Source of the DNA: Dactylosporangium vinaceum
Lineage (GTDB): Bacteria > Actinomycetota > Actinomycetes > Mycobacteriales > Micromonosporaceae
Direction: 5' to 3'
Assembly (NCBI RefSeq): GCF_019904175.1
Contig: NZ_CP061913.1
Span: 5,332,001 to 5,396,000 of the forward strand
Length of the DNA: 64,000 nt
Shown: one piece after another, positions 9,343-17,670 of the stretch
Position numbering within the stretch: position 1 is the stretch's first letter
Layout: each line of letters opens with the position of its first letter
Notes under the pieces: model-generated
Database searches by the model: none
The model's input: only the letters and a program-made list of their open reading frames with translations
Told to the model about the DNA's origin: nothing
Program-made: the position numbers and the translations under genes

Positions 9343-9843
9343 TCAGGCGGACGGGCCGGTCAGGTCGACGACCTCGTTGTCGCCCTCGGGGGGCTGGCGG
9401 TGCAGCAGGGCGGCGGTGCCGTACTGGATGAGGGTCACCACGCGGCCGTGCGGGGAGTCCCAGTATTCGGCGGACTCGGCGGTGACCTTGATCAGCGCCA
9501 GGCCGGGCGTGTCCAGGCCGTCGGGGAACCACGCCTTGAGCGGGGCGCTCCACAGCTGTTCGGCCTTCGCGCGGTCGTGGACGACGGCGGCCGTGCCGCT
9601 CAGTGAGACCCAGGCGTCGTGCTTCGTGTTGAAGGAGACGTTGACCTGAGGGTTGAGGGCGATTTCGGCGGCCTTCGGGCTGTCGTCGTAGACGAAGAAC
9701 CACAGGTCGCCGTCGAACTCGGCCTCCTGCAGCGCCATGGGGCGGCTGACGTGGCGGCCGTCGGCGTTCATGGTGGTGAACATGCAGATGCGCCCGTCGC
9801 GGATGAGGCGGGTGACGTGGGCGCGGGGGTCTTCGTCGGTCAT
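9343..9843 (-). CDS. Pyridoxamine 5'-phosphate oxidase-family general stress protein
   Basis: The 166-residue protein has the split-barrel flavin-binding fold pattern of the general stress protein 26 / PPOX class: FTTMNADGRHVSRPMALQ, then DGDLWFFVYDDSPKAAEI, NVSFNTKHDAWVSLSGTA and WFPDGLDTPGLALIKV. Members bind FMN, FAD or F420 and are soluble cytoplasmic proteins. The substrate is unknown. The ATG at 9843 begins a conserved N-terminus (MTDEDPRAHVTRLIRDG). It is divergent from the next gene across a 68-base gap that must hold both promoters. Confidence 0.88.
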   Translation of the reverse strand: MTDEDPRAHVTRLIRDGRICMFTTMNADGRHVSRPMALQEAEFDGDLWFFVYDDSPKAAEIALNPQVNVSFNTKHDAWVSLSGTAAVVHDRAKAEQLWSAPLKAWFPDGLDTPGLALIKVTAESAEYWDSPHGRVVTLIQYGTAALLHRQPPEGDNEVVDLTGPSA

Positions 9844-9911
9844 GCGGATCTGATGCCCGGGCGGGCGGGCGCCAAACGGCCGGTGATCCGGGCGGCGGTA
9901 CGATCGCCGGC

Positions 9912-10577
9912 GTGCGTGTGGCGGACCCGACCCTCGAGCGGCTCGGCCACTCGGTTGCGGTGTTCAACGGGTATCTGAACGTCGATCGATCGTGGCGGGA
10001 GTTCGTCGCGCGGACCGCGCCCGGGGCCGATCTCGGGCGGGCCGAGCACCGGGGGCTGCTGCACCGGCTGCTCAACTCATGGGGGTGCCGGATTCGCAAC
10101 CCCCGGGACGGTGAGCCGTACCTCTTCGACGACGGGGTGGCCGCGTGGTGGGAGGCGTTCGGGCCGGGGCTGCCGGGTGGGGCGCTGCGGCTGGCCGAGG
10201 ATGCGGACCTGGCCCGGCTCGGGGACGCCTACGCGGCGCTGGCGGCCGTGCCGGCCGGGCCGCGGCGCGCGGTCGGTGCCACGGCCGCGGCCAAGGCCAT
10301 GTATGCGCTGCGCCCCGAGACCGCGATGCCCTGGGATGCGGCTATCGCGGCCGCGCTGCACGGCGGCCGGGACGGGGCCGCGTACGCGCGGCATCTGGCG
10401 CTCGGGCGGGCGTGGGCGGCGGCGGTCGTGTCGGCGGCCGGGGTCGACGACGCGGCGGTGCCGGCGCTGCTCGGCCGTCCGGCTGTCTCGCTGCCGAAGA
10501 TCCTGGACGAGTACACCTATGTCTTCATCACCCTGCGGCACGACATGACGTGGATGCCGGCTGACCCCGCCGGTTGA
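9912..10577 (+). CDS. Hypothetical protein, 221 residues
   Basis: I do not recognise the family. The protein is soluble, with no signal peptide or membrane helix, is Ala-rich and mostly helical. Notable stretches are NVDRSWREFVARTAPG, NSWGCRIRNPRDGEPYLF and a central AVGATAAAKAMYALRPETAMPWD, which could bind a nucleic acid or nucleotide; no catalytic signature is clear. Coding bias is strong. The start is the GTG at 9912; a GTG at 9918 is possible. It is transcribed away from the PPOX gene and toward the ECF operon. Confidence 0.8.
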   Translation: MRVADPTLERLGHSVAVFNGYLNVDRSWREFVARTAPGADLGRAEHRGLLHRLLNSWGCRIRNPRDGEPYLFDDGVAAWWEAFGPGLPGGALRLAEDADLARLGDAYAALAAVPAGPRRAVGATAAAKAMYALRPETAMPWDAAIAAALHGGRDGAAYARHLALGRAWAAAVVSAAGVDDAAVPALLGRPAVSLPKILDEYTYVFITLRHDMTWMPADPAG

Positions 10578-10655
10578 GGCACGCGTCCGCCGAGGTGAGC
10601 CAGGTCACAGCGGTCGGCGGTGAACCGCCGGGCCGGCGAACCATACGAACCAGCG

Positions 10656-11216
10656 ATGGATGATCCGGACCTGGCCTGGCTGCGGCGGGTGGCCGATGGC
10701 GACGAGGGCGCGCTGGAGCGTCTCTACGCGCGCCACTCGACCGCCCTGCTCCGCTATGCCCAGCGACTGCTCGGCGACCGGGAGGCCGCGGAGGAGGCAC
10801 TGCAGGACACGTTCGTCGCGCTGTGGCAGGGCGCGGGCTCGTTCGAGGGCCGCTCGGCCGTGCGGACCTGGCTCTTCGGCATCTGCCGCCGCCAGGCGCT
10901 CGCGCGGGCCGGGCGGCACCGCGAGGAGTCGCTGCCGGTCGACTACGCCGAGGCGTTCCCCGACGGTGCGGCCCGCCCCGACGACGTGGTGCTGGCCCGG
11001 GCCGACGCCGCCGCCGTCGGGGCCGCCCTTGCGCGGCTCCCCGCGGCCCAGCGCGAGGTGATCCACCTGGCCTTCGCCGCCGAGCTTCCGCACGCGGCGA
11101 TCGCGCAGCTGCTGAGCATCCCCGTCGGCACGGTCAAGAGCCGCCTGTTCCTGGCCCGGGCCGCCCTCGCCCGGGCTCTGCCCGGGGCCACCGCTGTCGA
11201 AAGGAGCCGCCGATGA
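10656..11216 (+). CDS. ECF-family RNA polymerase sigma factor
   Basis: The 186-residue protein has sigma-2 (RLYARHSTALLRYAQRLLGD, then AAEEALQDTFVALWQ) and sigma-4 (LPAAQREVIHLAF ... HAAIAQLLSIPVGTVKSRLF), and lacks sigma-1 and sigma-3. It should direct polymerase to the promoters of its own ABC-transporter operon. The ATG at 10656 has no ribosome site. A TACGAA -10-like hexamer lies six bases upstream, so a leaderless transcript is possible; a GTG at 10620 would add 12 residues. The stop overlaps the anti-sigma start as ATGA. Confidence 0.93.
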   Translation: MDDPDLAWLRRVADGDEGALERLYARHSTALLRYAQRLLGDREAAEEALQDTFVALWQGAGSFEGRSAVRTWLFGICRRQALARAGRHREESLPVDYAEAFPDGAARPDDVVLARADAAAVGAALARLPAAQREVIHLAFAAELPHAAIAQLLSIPVGTVKSRLFLARAALARALPGATAVERSRR

Positions 11217-12112
11217 CCCACCCCACCGACCGGCTGGCCGAGTATGCGGCCGGTGCCGGAGCCCCGGACATCGCCGCGCACCTGGCGGACTGCGCCGCAT
11301 GCCGCGCGGATCTGGCCGCCTGGCACCGGCTGCGCGCCGCCGAACGCCTCGACGCCGCGCCCCCACCGGGGCCGGAGCTGCTCGCCGGTGTGCTGCGGCG
11401 CGTCCGTGCGGCGCCGGCCGCGCCGCCGGTCTTCATCGCGGTGCCGAGGTACAGCGGGCCGAACCGTCCGCGCCGGCTGCTGCCGGTCGCCGGTCAGCTG
11501 CTCGCGCAGCAGGCCCGGCTGATCCGTCGCCCGGTGTGGGTGCTCGCGGGGCTGGCCATCGCGGCCGGCACCGTCCTGGCCGCCGCGGTCCCGCCGGGCC
11601 GCGCCGCCGGCCTGTTCGGCCTGGTCGTCCCGCCGGTCGCCGCGCTGATCGTGGCGGCCGGCGCCGGCGACTCCGGCCCCGCCGACGAACTCGTCCGGGC
11701 CACCCCGACCTCCCCCCGGACCGTGCTGCTGGCTCGGCTCACGCTGCTGCTCGGCGGCACCGTCGGCGCCGGGCTCCTCGCGACCCTCCTGCTGGCCACC
11801 CGTGACCAGCTCGGCGCGCCGGGCCTGCTGCTGGCCTGGTTCGGCCCGCTGGTGCCGCTCTGCGCGCTGAGCCTGGCCGTCGCCGTGGCCTGGCGCCCGG
11901 GCGCCGGCATGGGCCTGGCCATGGCGATCTGGATGCTGAAGCTGCTCACCCGCCCCGGCCTCCTCGACGCCCGCATCGCCGGCGCGGTCGCCACCGTGTG
12001 GCAGCCGGCTCTCCCGACGGTTGCCGCGGCCGTCGCCCTGGCCGCCGCGGTGGTGCTGGCCGCGCCGCTGCTGCACCGCAACCGCATCCGGATCTCGGGG
12101 GTCGCGCAGTGA
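11213..12112 (+). CDS. Membrane anti-sigma factor with zinc-type N-terminus
   Basis: The 299-residue protein begins with an anti-sigma zinc-finger domain containing H23-x3-C27-x2-C30 (HLADCAAC), the ZAS signature that binds the cognate sigma factor. From about residue 110 it is a polytopic membrane protein with about six hydrophobic segments that resemble ABC-2 permeases more than a simple single-pass anchor. The start is fixed by AAGGAG at 11201-11206 and by the ATGA overlap with the sigma gene. Its end overlaps the following permease by GTGA. The fusion of sigma-binding and permease-like parts suggests that transporter state controls sigma release (inference). Confidence 0.88.
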   Translation: MTHPTDRLAEYAAGAGAPDIAAHLADCAACRADLAAWHRLRAAERLDAAPPPGPELLAGVLRRVRAAPAAPPVFIAVPRYSGPNRPRRLLPVAGQLLAQQARLIRRPVWVLAGLAIAAGTVLAAAVPPGRAAGLFGLVVPPVAALIVAAGAGDSGPADELVRATPTSPRTVLLARLTLLLGGTVGAGLLATLLLATRDQLGAPGLLLAWFGPLVPLCALSLAVAVAWRPGAGMGLAMAIWMLKLLTRPGLLDARIAGAVATVWQPALPTVAAAVALAAAVVLAAPLLHRNRIRISGVAQ

Positions 12113-12774
12113 GCGCCCTGCTGCGCCACGAGTGGCGCCGGGCCGGGCTGGCGGCCGGGCTCGCGGCACCCGTGGCCCTGGCGCTGACCGTCGCCCTGGG
12201 CGCGGTCGCCGGCCGCCCCGATCGGCTGCTGCTGGCGGGCCTCGAGGCGGTCGTCCCGCTCGCACTCGCCATGGCCGCTGTGAGCGTCATGGTGCGGGAG
12301 CGTCTCCGCGAACTGCACTTGTCGCTGCCGGTACCGCACACCGCCACCCTGGCCCGGCGACTCGCCCTGATCGCCGGGGGCGCCGCGGTGCTGTGCCTGG
12401 CCGGCACCGCGGTGCTCGTCGCCGTCGACAGCACCGGCGGGCCCGGCGGCGGGCCGGCGGCGCTCATCTGGGCCTCCCCGGCGGTCTTTCTCGGCGGCCT
12501 GGCCGTGCTTGTCACCGTGGCCACCCGCAGCGCCGCGGTGGCCGCCACGGCGGTCGGGCTGCTGTGGCTGGGGGAGCAGCTCTTCGCGGGCCTGTTCGCC
12601 GTCCACCGGTGGCTGCACCCGTTCTTCATGTTCGCCACGCTGCGCGGAGGGTCCGACCAGTCCTGGCTCGCCAACCGCCTGACCCTGCTCGCGGCCGGCG
12701 CGCTGTGCCTCGCCCTGGCCGTGCTCCTGCTGCACCGCCCCGAACGACTGCTCGACGAGGAGGACGACCAGTGA
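12109..12774 (+). CDS. ABC-2 type permease subunit (first)
   Basis: This 221-residue membrane protein has about six hydrophobic helices, a cytoplasmic N-terminus (SALLRHEWRRAG) typical of ABC-2 permeases, and a charged C-terminus (ERLLDEEDDQ). It starts with a GTG inside the stop of the anti-sigma gene and ends in the GTG start of the second permease, so translation is coupled across the operon. The substrate cannot be read from sequence. Lipid, peptide or drug export are the usual roles. Confidence 0.85.
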   Translation: MSALLRHEWRRAGLAAGLAAPVALALTVALGAVAGRPDRLLLAGLEAVVPLALAMAAVSVMVRERLRELHLSLPVPHTATLARRLALIAGGAAVLCLAGTAVLVAVDSTGGPGGGPAALIWASPAVFLGGLAVLVTVATRSAAVAATAVGLLWLGEQLFAGLFAVHRWLHPFFMFATLRGGSDQSWLANRLTLLAAGALCLALAVLLLHRPERLLDEEDDQ

Positions 12775-13556
12775 CCGCGCTCGCGGCCGTGTGCCGCTAC
12801 GAGTTTCGGATGCAGCTGCGCAAGGCGAGCCTGTGGGCGGCGGCCGCGCTCCTCGCCGCGGCGGTCGTCCTCACCCAGGGCGAGAACGGCCCGCGGCACC
12901 TGCCCGCCGGCACCCCCGCCCGGATCGTGATGGGCGACTGGGCGCTGCTCTTCGCGCTGCTCATGCCGGTCGGCTTCGGCATGGTCCTGGCCGACCGGCT
13001 CGTCCGCGACCGCCGGCTGCGGGTCGGGCCGCTGCTGGACAGCACGCCGACCGGCCCCGGCACGGTGCTCGCCGGCAAGTACCTCGGCGGTGTCGCCGCG
13101 ACCGCACTGCCGGGCCTGGCCGCCCTGCTGGTGGCGGCCGGCGGCGAGTGGGTACACCGGCGGGACCCTGCGCTGTTCGTCTGGGCTCTGGTGGCGTTCG
13201 CCGTGGTGACGGTGCCCGGTCTGGCCATGGTGGCCGGGTTCGCGCTCGTCTGCCCGCTGGTCATCGGCGCGCCGCTGTTCCGGGTGCTCCTCGTCGGCTA
13301 CTGGTTCTGGGGCAACCTGCTCGCGCCGCGCTGGCTGCCGTCGCCGACCGGCACCCTGATCACCCCGATCGGCGACTACGCGGCCAGCTGGCTGGTCGGC
13401 GACCGCGCGCTGTACGCCGGCCTGGACGGCTGGATCCCCTTCCTGCGCCCGGAGCCGGGCGGGGGCGGTACCGCCGCCATGAGCATCGTCCTGATCTGCG
13501 CCGCCGGCATCGTGCCGCTCCTGGTGAAAGGGGTCCACCGTGGATATCGAGGTTGA
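12771..13556 (+). CDS. ABC-2 type permease subunit (second)
   Basis: The 261-residue polytopic protein has the ABC-2 N-terminus CRYEFRMQLRKASLW, a DRLVRDRRLRVGPLLDSTP cytoplasmic loop characteristic of these permeases, and five to six membrane helices. The start is the GTG at 12771 overlapping the previous stop (GTGA). The 3' end overlaps the ATPase gene by 17 bases. With the first permease it should form the membrane channel energised by the downstream ATPase. Confidence 0.86.
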   Translation: MTALAAVCRYEFRMQLRKASLWAAAALLAAAVVLTQGENGPRHLPAGTPARIVMGDWALLFALLMPVGFGMVLADRLVRDRRLRVGPLLDSTPTGPGTVLAGKYLGGVAATALPGLAALLVAAGGEWVHRRDPALFVWALVAFAVVTVPGLAMVAGFALVCPLVIGAPLFRVLLVGYWFWGNLLAPRWLPSPTGTLITPIGDYAASWLVGDRALYAGLDGWIPFLRPEPGGGGTAAMSIVLICAAGIVPLLVKGVHRGYRG

Positions 13557-14412
13557 GGGTCTGCGCCGGCGGTTCGGCCGGGTCACCGCCCTGGACGGGG
13601 TCGACCTCTCGGTCCCCGGCGGCATGTTCGGCCTGCTGGGCACCAACGGCGCCGGCAAGACGACCCTGATGCGCGTCCTGGCCGGCGTCCTGCCGCCCAC
13701 AAGTGGCCGGGTCCGGGTCGGCGGCCACGATCTCACCCGGCGGGCCGGCCGCCGCGCGGTCCAGCGCCGCCTCGGCTACCTCCCGCAGGACCTCGGCCTC
13801 TACCCGGACCTGACGCCGGCCCAGTTCCTCGACTACATCGGGCTGCTCAAGGGGCTCGACGACGCCCGGGCCCGGCGCCGCCAGATCGACGAGCTGCTCA
13901 CCGTCGTCAACCTGGAGGCCGTGGCGAAGCGGCGCATGAAGGGCTTCTCCGGGGGCATGCGCCGCCGCGTCGGCATCGCCCAGGCCCTCCTCGGCGACCC
14001 GGCAGCGGTCATCGTCGACGAGCCCACCGCGGGCCTCGACCCGGAGGAGCGGGTCCGCTTCCGCATGCTCCTGGCCGGCCTCGCCCGCGACCGGACCGTG
14101 CTGCTGAGCACCCACATCGTCGAGGACGTCGCGCAGACCTGCCGGGCCATCGCCGTGCTCACCGCCGGCCGGGTCGTCTTCACCGGCCCGGTCGCCGACC
14201 TGACCGCCCGCGCCGACGGCCGGACGTGGGAGCTGACCACCCCCGGCCCACCCCCGCCCGGCGCGGTCGTGGTCTCGGCGGTGGCCCGCCCGGACGGCAA
14301 CCACTACCGCCTGATCAGCCCGGTCCCGCCGGCCGGCGCGACGCCCACCCGGCCCACGCTGGAGGAGGGGTACGTGGCGATGGTCCGCGGCATCACACCT
14401 GTCGCCGCATAG
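13540..14412 (+). CDS. ABC transporter ATP-binding protein
   Basis: The 290-residue ATPase has Walker A GTNGAGKTT (34-42), Q-loop in LGYLPQDLGLYPDLT, signature FSGGMRRRVG, Walker B AVIVDEPTAGLDPEE and the switch His in LLSTHIVEDV. The C-terminal extension (about 220-290) is typical of drug/lipid exporters of the DRA/CcmA class. The GTG start at 13540 follows GAAAGGGG inside the permease gene. The gene converges with the ThuA-like gene, and the two coding regions overlap by 20 bases at their 3' ends. Confidence 0.95.
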   Translation: MDIEVEGLRRRFGRVTALDGVDLSVPGGMFGLLGTNGAGKTTLMRVLAGVLPPTSGRVRVGGHDLTRRAGRRAVQRRLGYLPQDLGLYPDLTPAQFLDYIGLLKGLDDARARRRQIDELLTVVNLEAVAKRRMKGFSGGMRRRVGIAQALLGDPAAVIVDEPTAGLDPEERVRFRMLLAGLARDRTVLLSTHIVEDVAQTCRAIAVLTAGRVVFTGPVADLTARADGRTWELTTPGPPPPGAVVVSAVARPDGNHYRLISPVPPAGATPTRPTLEEGYVAMVRGITPVAA

Positions 14413-15049
14413 TCCAGCGCAGGCCGCCCAGGAGATGCCGGCGCAGCGCCGGCTCCGCGTAGGACTCCACGGTGTGGCCGAGCGCGGTGTAGAACGACCG
14501 GCCGCCGAGGGAGTCGTGGCACCAGGCCAGCGGGTGGTCGGTACCCATGCCGCCGCCGTTGTACGAAGCCTCGTCCACGCGCAACAGGACGCGCACCGTC
14601 CGGCGGGGGTTGGTGCGGAAGTCGTACCACTCGTCGGTGCGGTCCCACTCGGCCGGGAGGTGGGCGGTCGACGGGTGGGCCGGGTCCTCGACGATGAGGC
14701 GCGCCGGCTGTACCTCCGGATGCCTGTCGAACCGCGCGCCGACAAGCGAGCCGAAGAACGGCCAGTCGTCCTCGGTCGTCGCCGCGGCGTGGATGCCGGC
14801 GAACCCGCCACCGCCGCGGACGTGACGCTCCAGCGCCGCCCGCGCCGCGTCGCCGCCGATGTCGCCGCTGGTGCTCAGGAACACGACAGTCGCGAACGGG
14901 CCCAGGTCGGCGAAGACCGCCGGGTCCTCGGTCGCCTCGACGTCGAATCCGTGCTCGCGGCCGAGGGCCCGCACGGCCCCGACGCCGTCCGGGATGGAGT
15001 CGTGCCGGAAGTCGGTCGTGCGGCTGTACACCAGGATTCGCTGCCTCAC
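14393..15049 (-). CDS. ThuA-like domain protein (trehalose-utilisation family)
   Basis: The 218-residue protein has the class I amidotransferase-like ThuA fold: ILVYSRTTDFRHDSIPDG at the start, TVVFLSTSGDIGG, GGGFAGIHAAATTEDDW and HPLAWCHDSLGGRSFYTALGHT. ThuA-type proteins act on disaccharides or are found in sugar-degrading operons; their enzymatic activity is rarely proven. I chose the GTG at 15049, where homology begins; the frame is open for 41 more codons. It is divergent from the F420-dependent reductase across 103 bases. Confidence 0.87.
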   Translation of the reverse strand: MRQRILVYSRTTDFRHDSIPDGVGAVRALGREHGFDVEATEDPAVFADLGPFATVVFLSTSGDIGGDAARAALERHVRGGGGFAGIHAAATTEDDWPFFGSLVGARFDRHPEVQPARLIVEDPAHPSTAHLPAEWDRTDEWYDFRTNPRRTVRVLLRVDEASYNGGGMGTDHPLAWCHDSLGGRSFYTALGHTVESYAEPALRRHLLGGLRWTMRRQV

Positions 15050-15152
15050 CCGATCACGGTAACCACTGCGGCGCTTCCGCCCGACGGGAGTTGCCGGCGC
15101 GCCGCGCCCGAGCGCGGGAATAGGCGGTGGTCGCGGGCGGGTTACGTTGATC

Positions 15153-15794
15153 ATGACGACATTTGGGATCATCGGGGCCGGGAAGATCGGAAGTCAGGTC
15201 GCCCGGGCGGTGATAGCCCTCGGGCACGACGTGGTGATCGCGAACTCGCGCGGACCGGAGACGCTTGCCGACCTGGTCGCGGACCTGGGCCCGTCCGCCC
15301 GGGCGGCGACGGCCGAGGAGGCGGGCGCCGCGGGCGACGTCGTGGTCGTGACGGTCCCGTTCGGCAAGTACCGCGACGTCCCGGTCGCACCGCTGGCCGG
15401 CAAGATCGTGCTCGACACCAACAACTACTACTGGGAGCGCGACGGCCGCTTCCCCGAGCTGGAGGACGGCACGGCGACCACGGCCGGCCTGCTGCAGGCC
15501 CACCTGCCCGAGTCGAAGGTCGTCAAGGCGTTCAACCACATCGCCGCGGCCGACATCACCACCGAAGGCGCCCCGTCCGGCACCCCGGGCCGCCGGGCAC
15601 TCGCCGTCTCCTCCGACTACCCGGAGGCCGTCGCGTTCGCCACGGACCTGTACGACCGGATCGGCTTCGACACCGTCGACGTGAGCCCGCTGAGCGAGTC
15701 CTGGCGCGTCGAGCGCGACCGCCCGGCGTACGTGGCCAAGCAGAACAAGGCCGAGCTGGAGGCCAACCTCGCCAAGGCCCCGCGCACCATCTGA
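15153..15794 (+). CDS. NADPH-dependent F420 reductase-family oxidoreductase
   Basis: The 213-residue protein starts with a Rossmann fold (TFGIIGAGKIGSQVARAV, GxGxxG) followed by HDVVIANSRGPETL, where the Asn-Ser-Arg after the second strand favours NADP. VVVVTVPFGKYRDVP and VKAFNHIAA follow, as in the F420:NADP oxidoreductase / YqeC-like family. It probably transfers hydride between NADPH and F420 or another cofactor. ATG 15153 was preferred over a TTG at 15147. TACGTT at 15143-15148 could be a -10 for a nearly leaderless message. Confidence 0.88.
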   Translation: MTTFGIIGAGKIGSQVARAVIALGHDVVIANSRGPETLADLVADLGPSARAATAEEAGAAGDVVVVTVPFGKYRDVPVAPLAGKIVLDTNNYYWERDGRFPELEDGTATTAGLLQAHLPESKVVKAFNHIAAADITTEGAPSGTPGRRALAVSSDYPEAVAFATDLYDRIGFDTVDVSPLSESWRVERDRPAYVAKQNKAELEANLAKAPRTI

Positions 15795-15897
15795 CGAGCA
15801 GCGGTTGCCGCCGGGCCGGCCCGGCGGCAACCGTCGCGCACCCCGGCGGCCACCTGTCGTGATCGCGAGTGCGGGAAGACGCCTGCTACAGTCGAGG

Positions 15898-15915
15898 CCG
15901 AGGGAAAAGCCTCGG
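15898..15915 (+). promoter_or_regulatory. Leader hairpin and -10-like element upstream of the MFS gene
   Basis: CCGAGG (15898-15903), a GAAAAG loop and CCTCGG (15910-15915) form a short hairpin in the leader of the exporter gene. TACAGT at 15887-15892 could be a -10 just upstream. The role is not evident: attenuation or mRNA stability. Confidence 0.3.
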
Positions 15916-15989
15916 GGCGTCGCACGCTCCGGGTGCTCACACGCAGCAGCCCGATGCTCTGCCACTTCACCCGACCGGGAAGTGGGCAG

Positions 15990-17435
15990 ATGCACAATTC
16001 TGAGGTACTGGCTGCACGTAGTCTGCGGCAGGTGTGGCCGGCGATCGCCGGGCTGGCCGCCGTCTTCCTCTTCGAGATGCTCGACAACTCGATCCTCAGC
16101 GTCGCGCTGCCGACGATCGGCGCGGACCTGCACGCCTCCACGACCGCCCTGCAGTGGGTGACGGGCTCCTACGCCGTCGTCTTCGGCGGGTTCATGCTCG
16201 TCTTCGGGGCCGTCGCGGACCGCTACGGCCGGCGCCGGATCATGCTCGCCGGGCTCGTGCTGCTCGGCGTGGCCAGCGCGGCCACCGCCGCCGTCACCAC
16301 CGCGGAGCAGCTGATCGCCGTCCGCGTCGTCATGGGCGTCGCCGCGGCCATGACCACGCCCGGCGCCATGTCGCTGGCGTTCCGGCTGTTCGACGACGAC
16401 GGCCTGCGCGTTCGGGCCCTGAACATCATCACGACGGTCGGCGTGGTCGGGCTCGCGGCCGGGCCGACGGCGGGCGGGCTGGTGCTTCGGGTCGCGCCGT
16501 GGCCGGTGCTGCTGCTGATCAACGTGCCGATCGCGGCCCTGGCCTTCGCCGGCATCAAGCGCGGCATCGCCGCCGACGCGCCGCAGGAGCTGCACCGGGA
16601 CCCGATCGACGTCTCCGGTGCCGTGCTCGGCACCGCGGCCGTCCTGCTCCTGCTGACCGCGCCCACGCGCTTCGTCGAGGACGGCGCCCGCTCGGCCGCG
16701 GGCTGGGTGGCCGCGGTCGCCGGGGTCATCGCCGTGGCGCTCTTCGTGGTGCGGCAGCGCCGGGCCGCCCACCCGCTGCTCGACCCGGGCCTCATCGCCC
16801 GGCCCCTGGTCGCCGGCGGGCTGGCGTACAAGGCCGCGCAGGGGCTGGGAACGGCGTCGCTTACCTACCTGGTGAGCCTGCAGCTGCAGCTGGACTGGGG
16901 CTGGTCGCCGGCCAGGGCGGCGATCGGCATGCTGCCGCAGGTCGTCGTCCTGCTCGCGGGCGGCGCCGTCGTCTCGCCGTTCGTCAAGCGCGCCGGGCTC
17001 GGCGCCGCGGCCTGGATCAGCTCGGCGTCGGTCGTCACCGGGCTCGCCGTCTACGCCGCGCTCGGCACCTACGGCTACCTCTGGGTGGCCGTCGCCCTGG
17101 TGCTGGTGGCGTTCGGCACGCGCATGGTCGGCGTCGTCGCCGTGACGAACGTGATGCGCGGCCTGCCCGCCGAGCGGACCACTGTCGGCGCCGCGCTCAT
17201 CGACACGGCCTCGCAGATCACGACCGGCATCGGCATCGCGGGCGTCGGTACCGTGCTGGCCGCACGCTTCACCGGCAGCATCGCCGCCGGCCATTGGAGC
17301 GCCGCCCAGACGGAGCAGTTCGAGAACGCCGTGCGCATCGGCGGGTTCGGCGTCACGGCGCTCGCCGCGGCGCTGTCCCTGTGGGCCTTCCTGCGCGCCC
17401 GCGGCGCCGGGCCGGCCGCGGACGGGAGCCGGTGA
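15990..17435 (+). CDS. MFS drug exporter, DHA2 (EmrB/QacA-like) family
   Basis: The 481-residue protein has about 14 hydrophobic helices, the DHA2 pattern. Motif A is DRYGRRRIML after the second helix, and the first helix carries LDNSILSVALPTIG, matching the family LD..IVNVALP motif. It should be a proton-coupled exporter of drugs or metabolites in the plasma membrane. I chose ATG 15990 after GGGAAGTGGG; a GTG at 15933 would add 19 residues of poor quality. It stands alone after a 138-base leader. Confidence 0.92.
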   Translation: MHNSEVLAARSLRQVWPAIAGLAAVFLFEMLDNSILSVALPTIGADLHASTTALQWVTGSYAVVFGGFMLVFGAVADRYGRRRIMLAGLVLLGVASAATAAVTTAEQLIAVRVVMGVAAAMTTPGAMSLAFRLFDDDGLRVRALNIITTVGVVGLAAGPTAGGLVLRVAPWPVLLLINVPIAALAFAGIKRGIAADAPQELHRDPIDVSGAVLGTAAVLLLLTAPTRFVEDGARSAAGWVAAVAGVIAVALFVVRQRRAAHPLLDPGLIARPLVAGGLAYKAAQGLGTASLTYLVSLQLQLDWGWSPARAAIGMLPQVVVLLAGGAVVSPFVKRAGLGAAAWISSASVVTGLAVYAALGTYGYLWVAVALVLVAFGTRMVGVVAVTNVMRGLPAERTTVGAALIDTASQITTGIGIAGVGTVLAARFTGSIAAGHWSAAQTEQFENAVRIGGFGVTALAAALSLWAFLRARGAGPAADGSR

Positions 17436-17478
17436 CCGCACCCCGGTCCGGGCGCCGCCGCTCGCCCCTGTCTGTGGT

Positions 17479-17490
17479 GTTTTCGAAAAC
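17479..17490. promoter_or_regulatory. Perfect 12-bp palindrome upstream of the GH48 gene
   Basis: GTTTTCGAAAAC is a perfect AT-rich palindrome in otherwise GC-rich intergenic DNA, 192 bases before the cellulase start. It could be an operator half or a second regulator site. No regulator is encoded nearby. Confidence 0.3.
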
Positions 17491-17543
17491 GGGTGGTCAC
17501 GGGGTTCGCGGGCCGGTTCGTAATTTTCAAGGAATAAGCCCTG

Positions 17544-17599
17544 TTGACAGCGTGGCTGGGGCTCGTGGATTGACAGCGAATGGACGCAAACCGAATGGT
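17544..17599 (+). promoter_or_regulatory. Putative GH48 promoter with repeated TTGACAGCG
   Basis: TTGACAGCG occurs twice, at 17544-17552 and 17570-17578, 26 bases apart. The second copy has an 18-base spacing to AATGGT (17594-17599), a weak -10, so transcription would start inside the CebR-like operator just downstream. Confidence 0.45.
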
Positions 17600-17613
17600 T
17601 GGGAACGCTCCCA
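17600..17613. promoter_or_regulatory. CebR/CelR-type operator before the GH48 cellulase
   Basis: TGGGAACGCTCCCA differs at one position from TGGGAGCGCTCCCA, the operator of the LacI-family repressors CebR (Streptomyces) and CelR (Thermobifida), which release DNA on binding cellobiose or cello-oligosaccharides. It lies 58 bases before the ATG, at the expected transcription start. I found no second close match at another gene in the window. Confidence 0.8.
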
Positions 17614-17670
17614 TCGACACCCCTGATTCACCCCGCCCCCGCGGGTCCGCACATCCACACAGGAGGCTTC

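Noticed and set aside
9225..9350. Short plus-strand frame with coding-like codons (SGEPGAGAEHGLPEFGEG)
   Set aside because: About 40 residues without start codon or known motif, overlapping the end of the PPOX gene; too weak to list as a gene.
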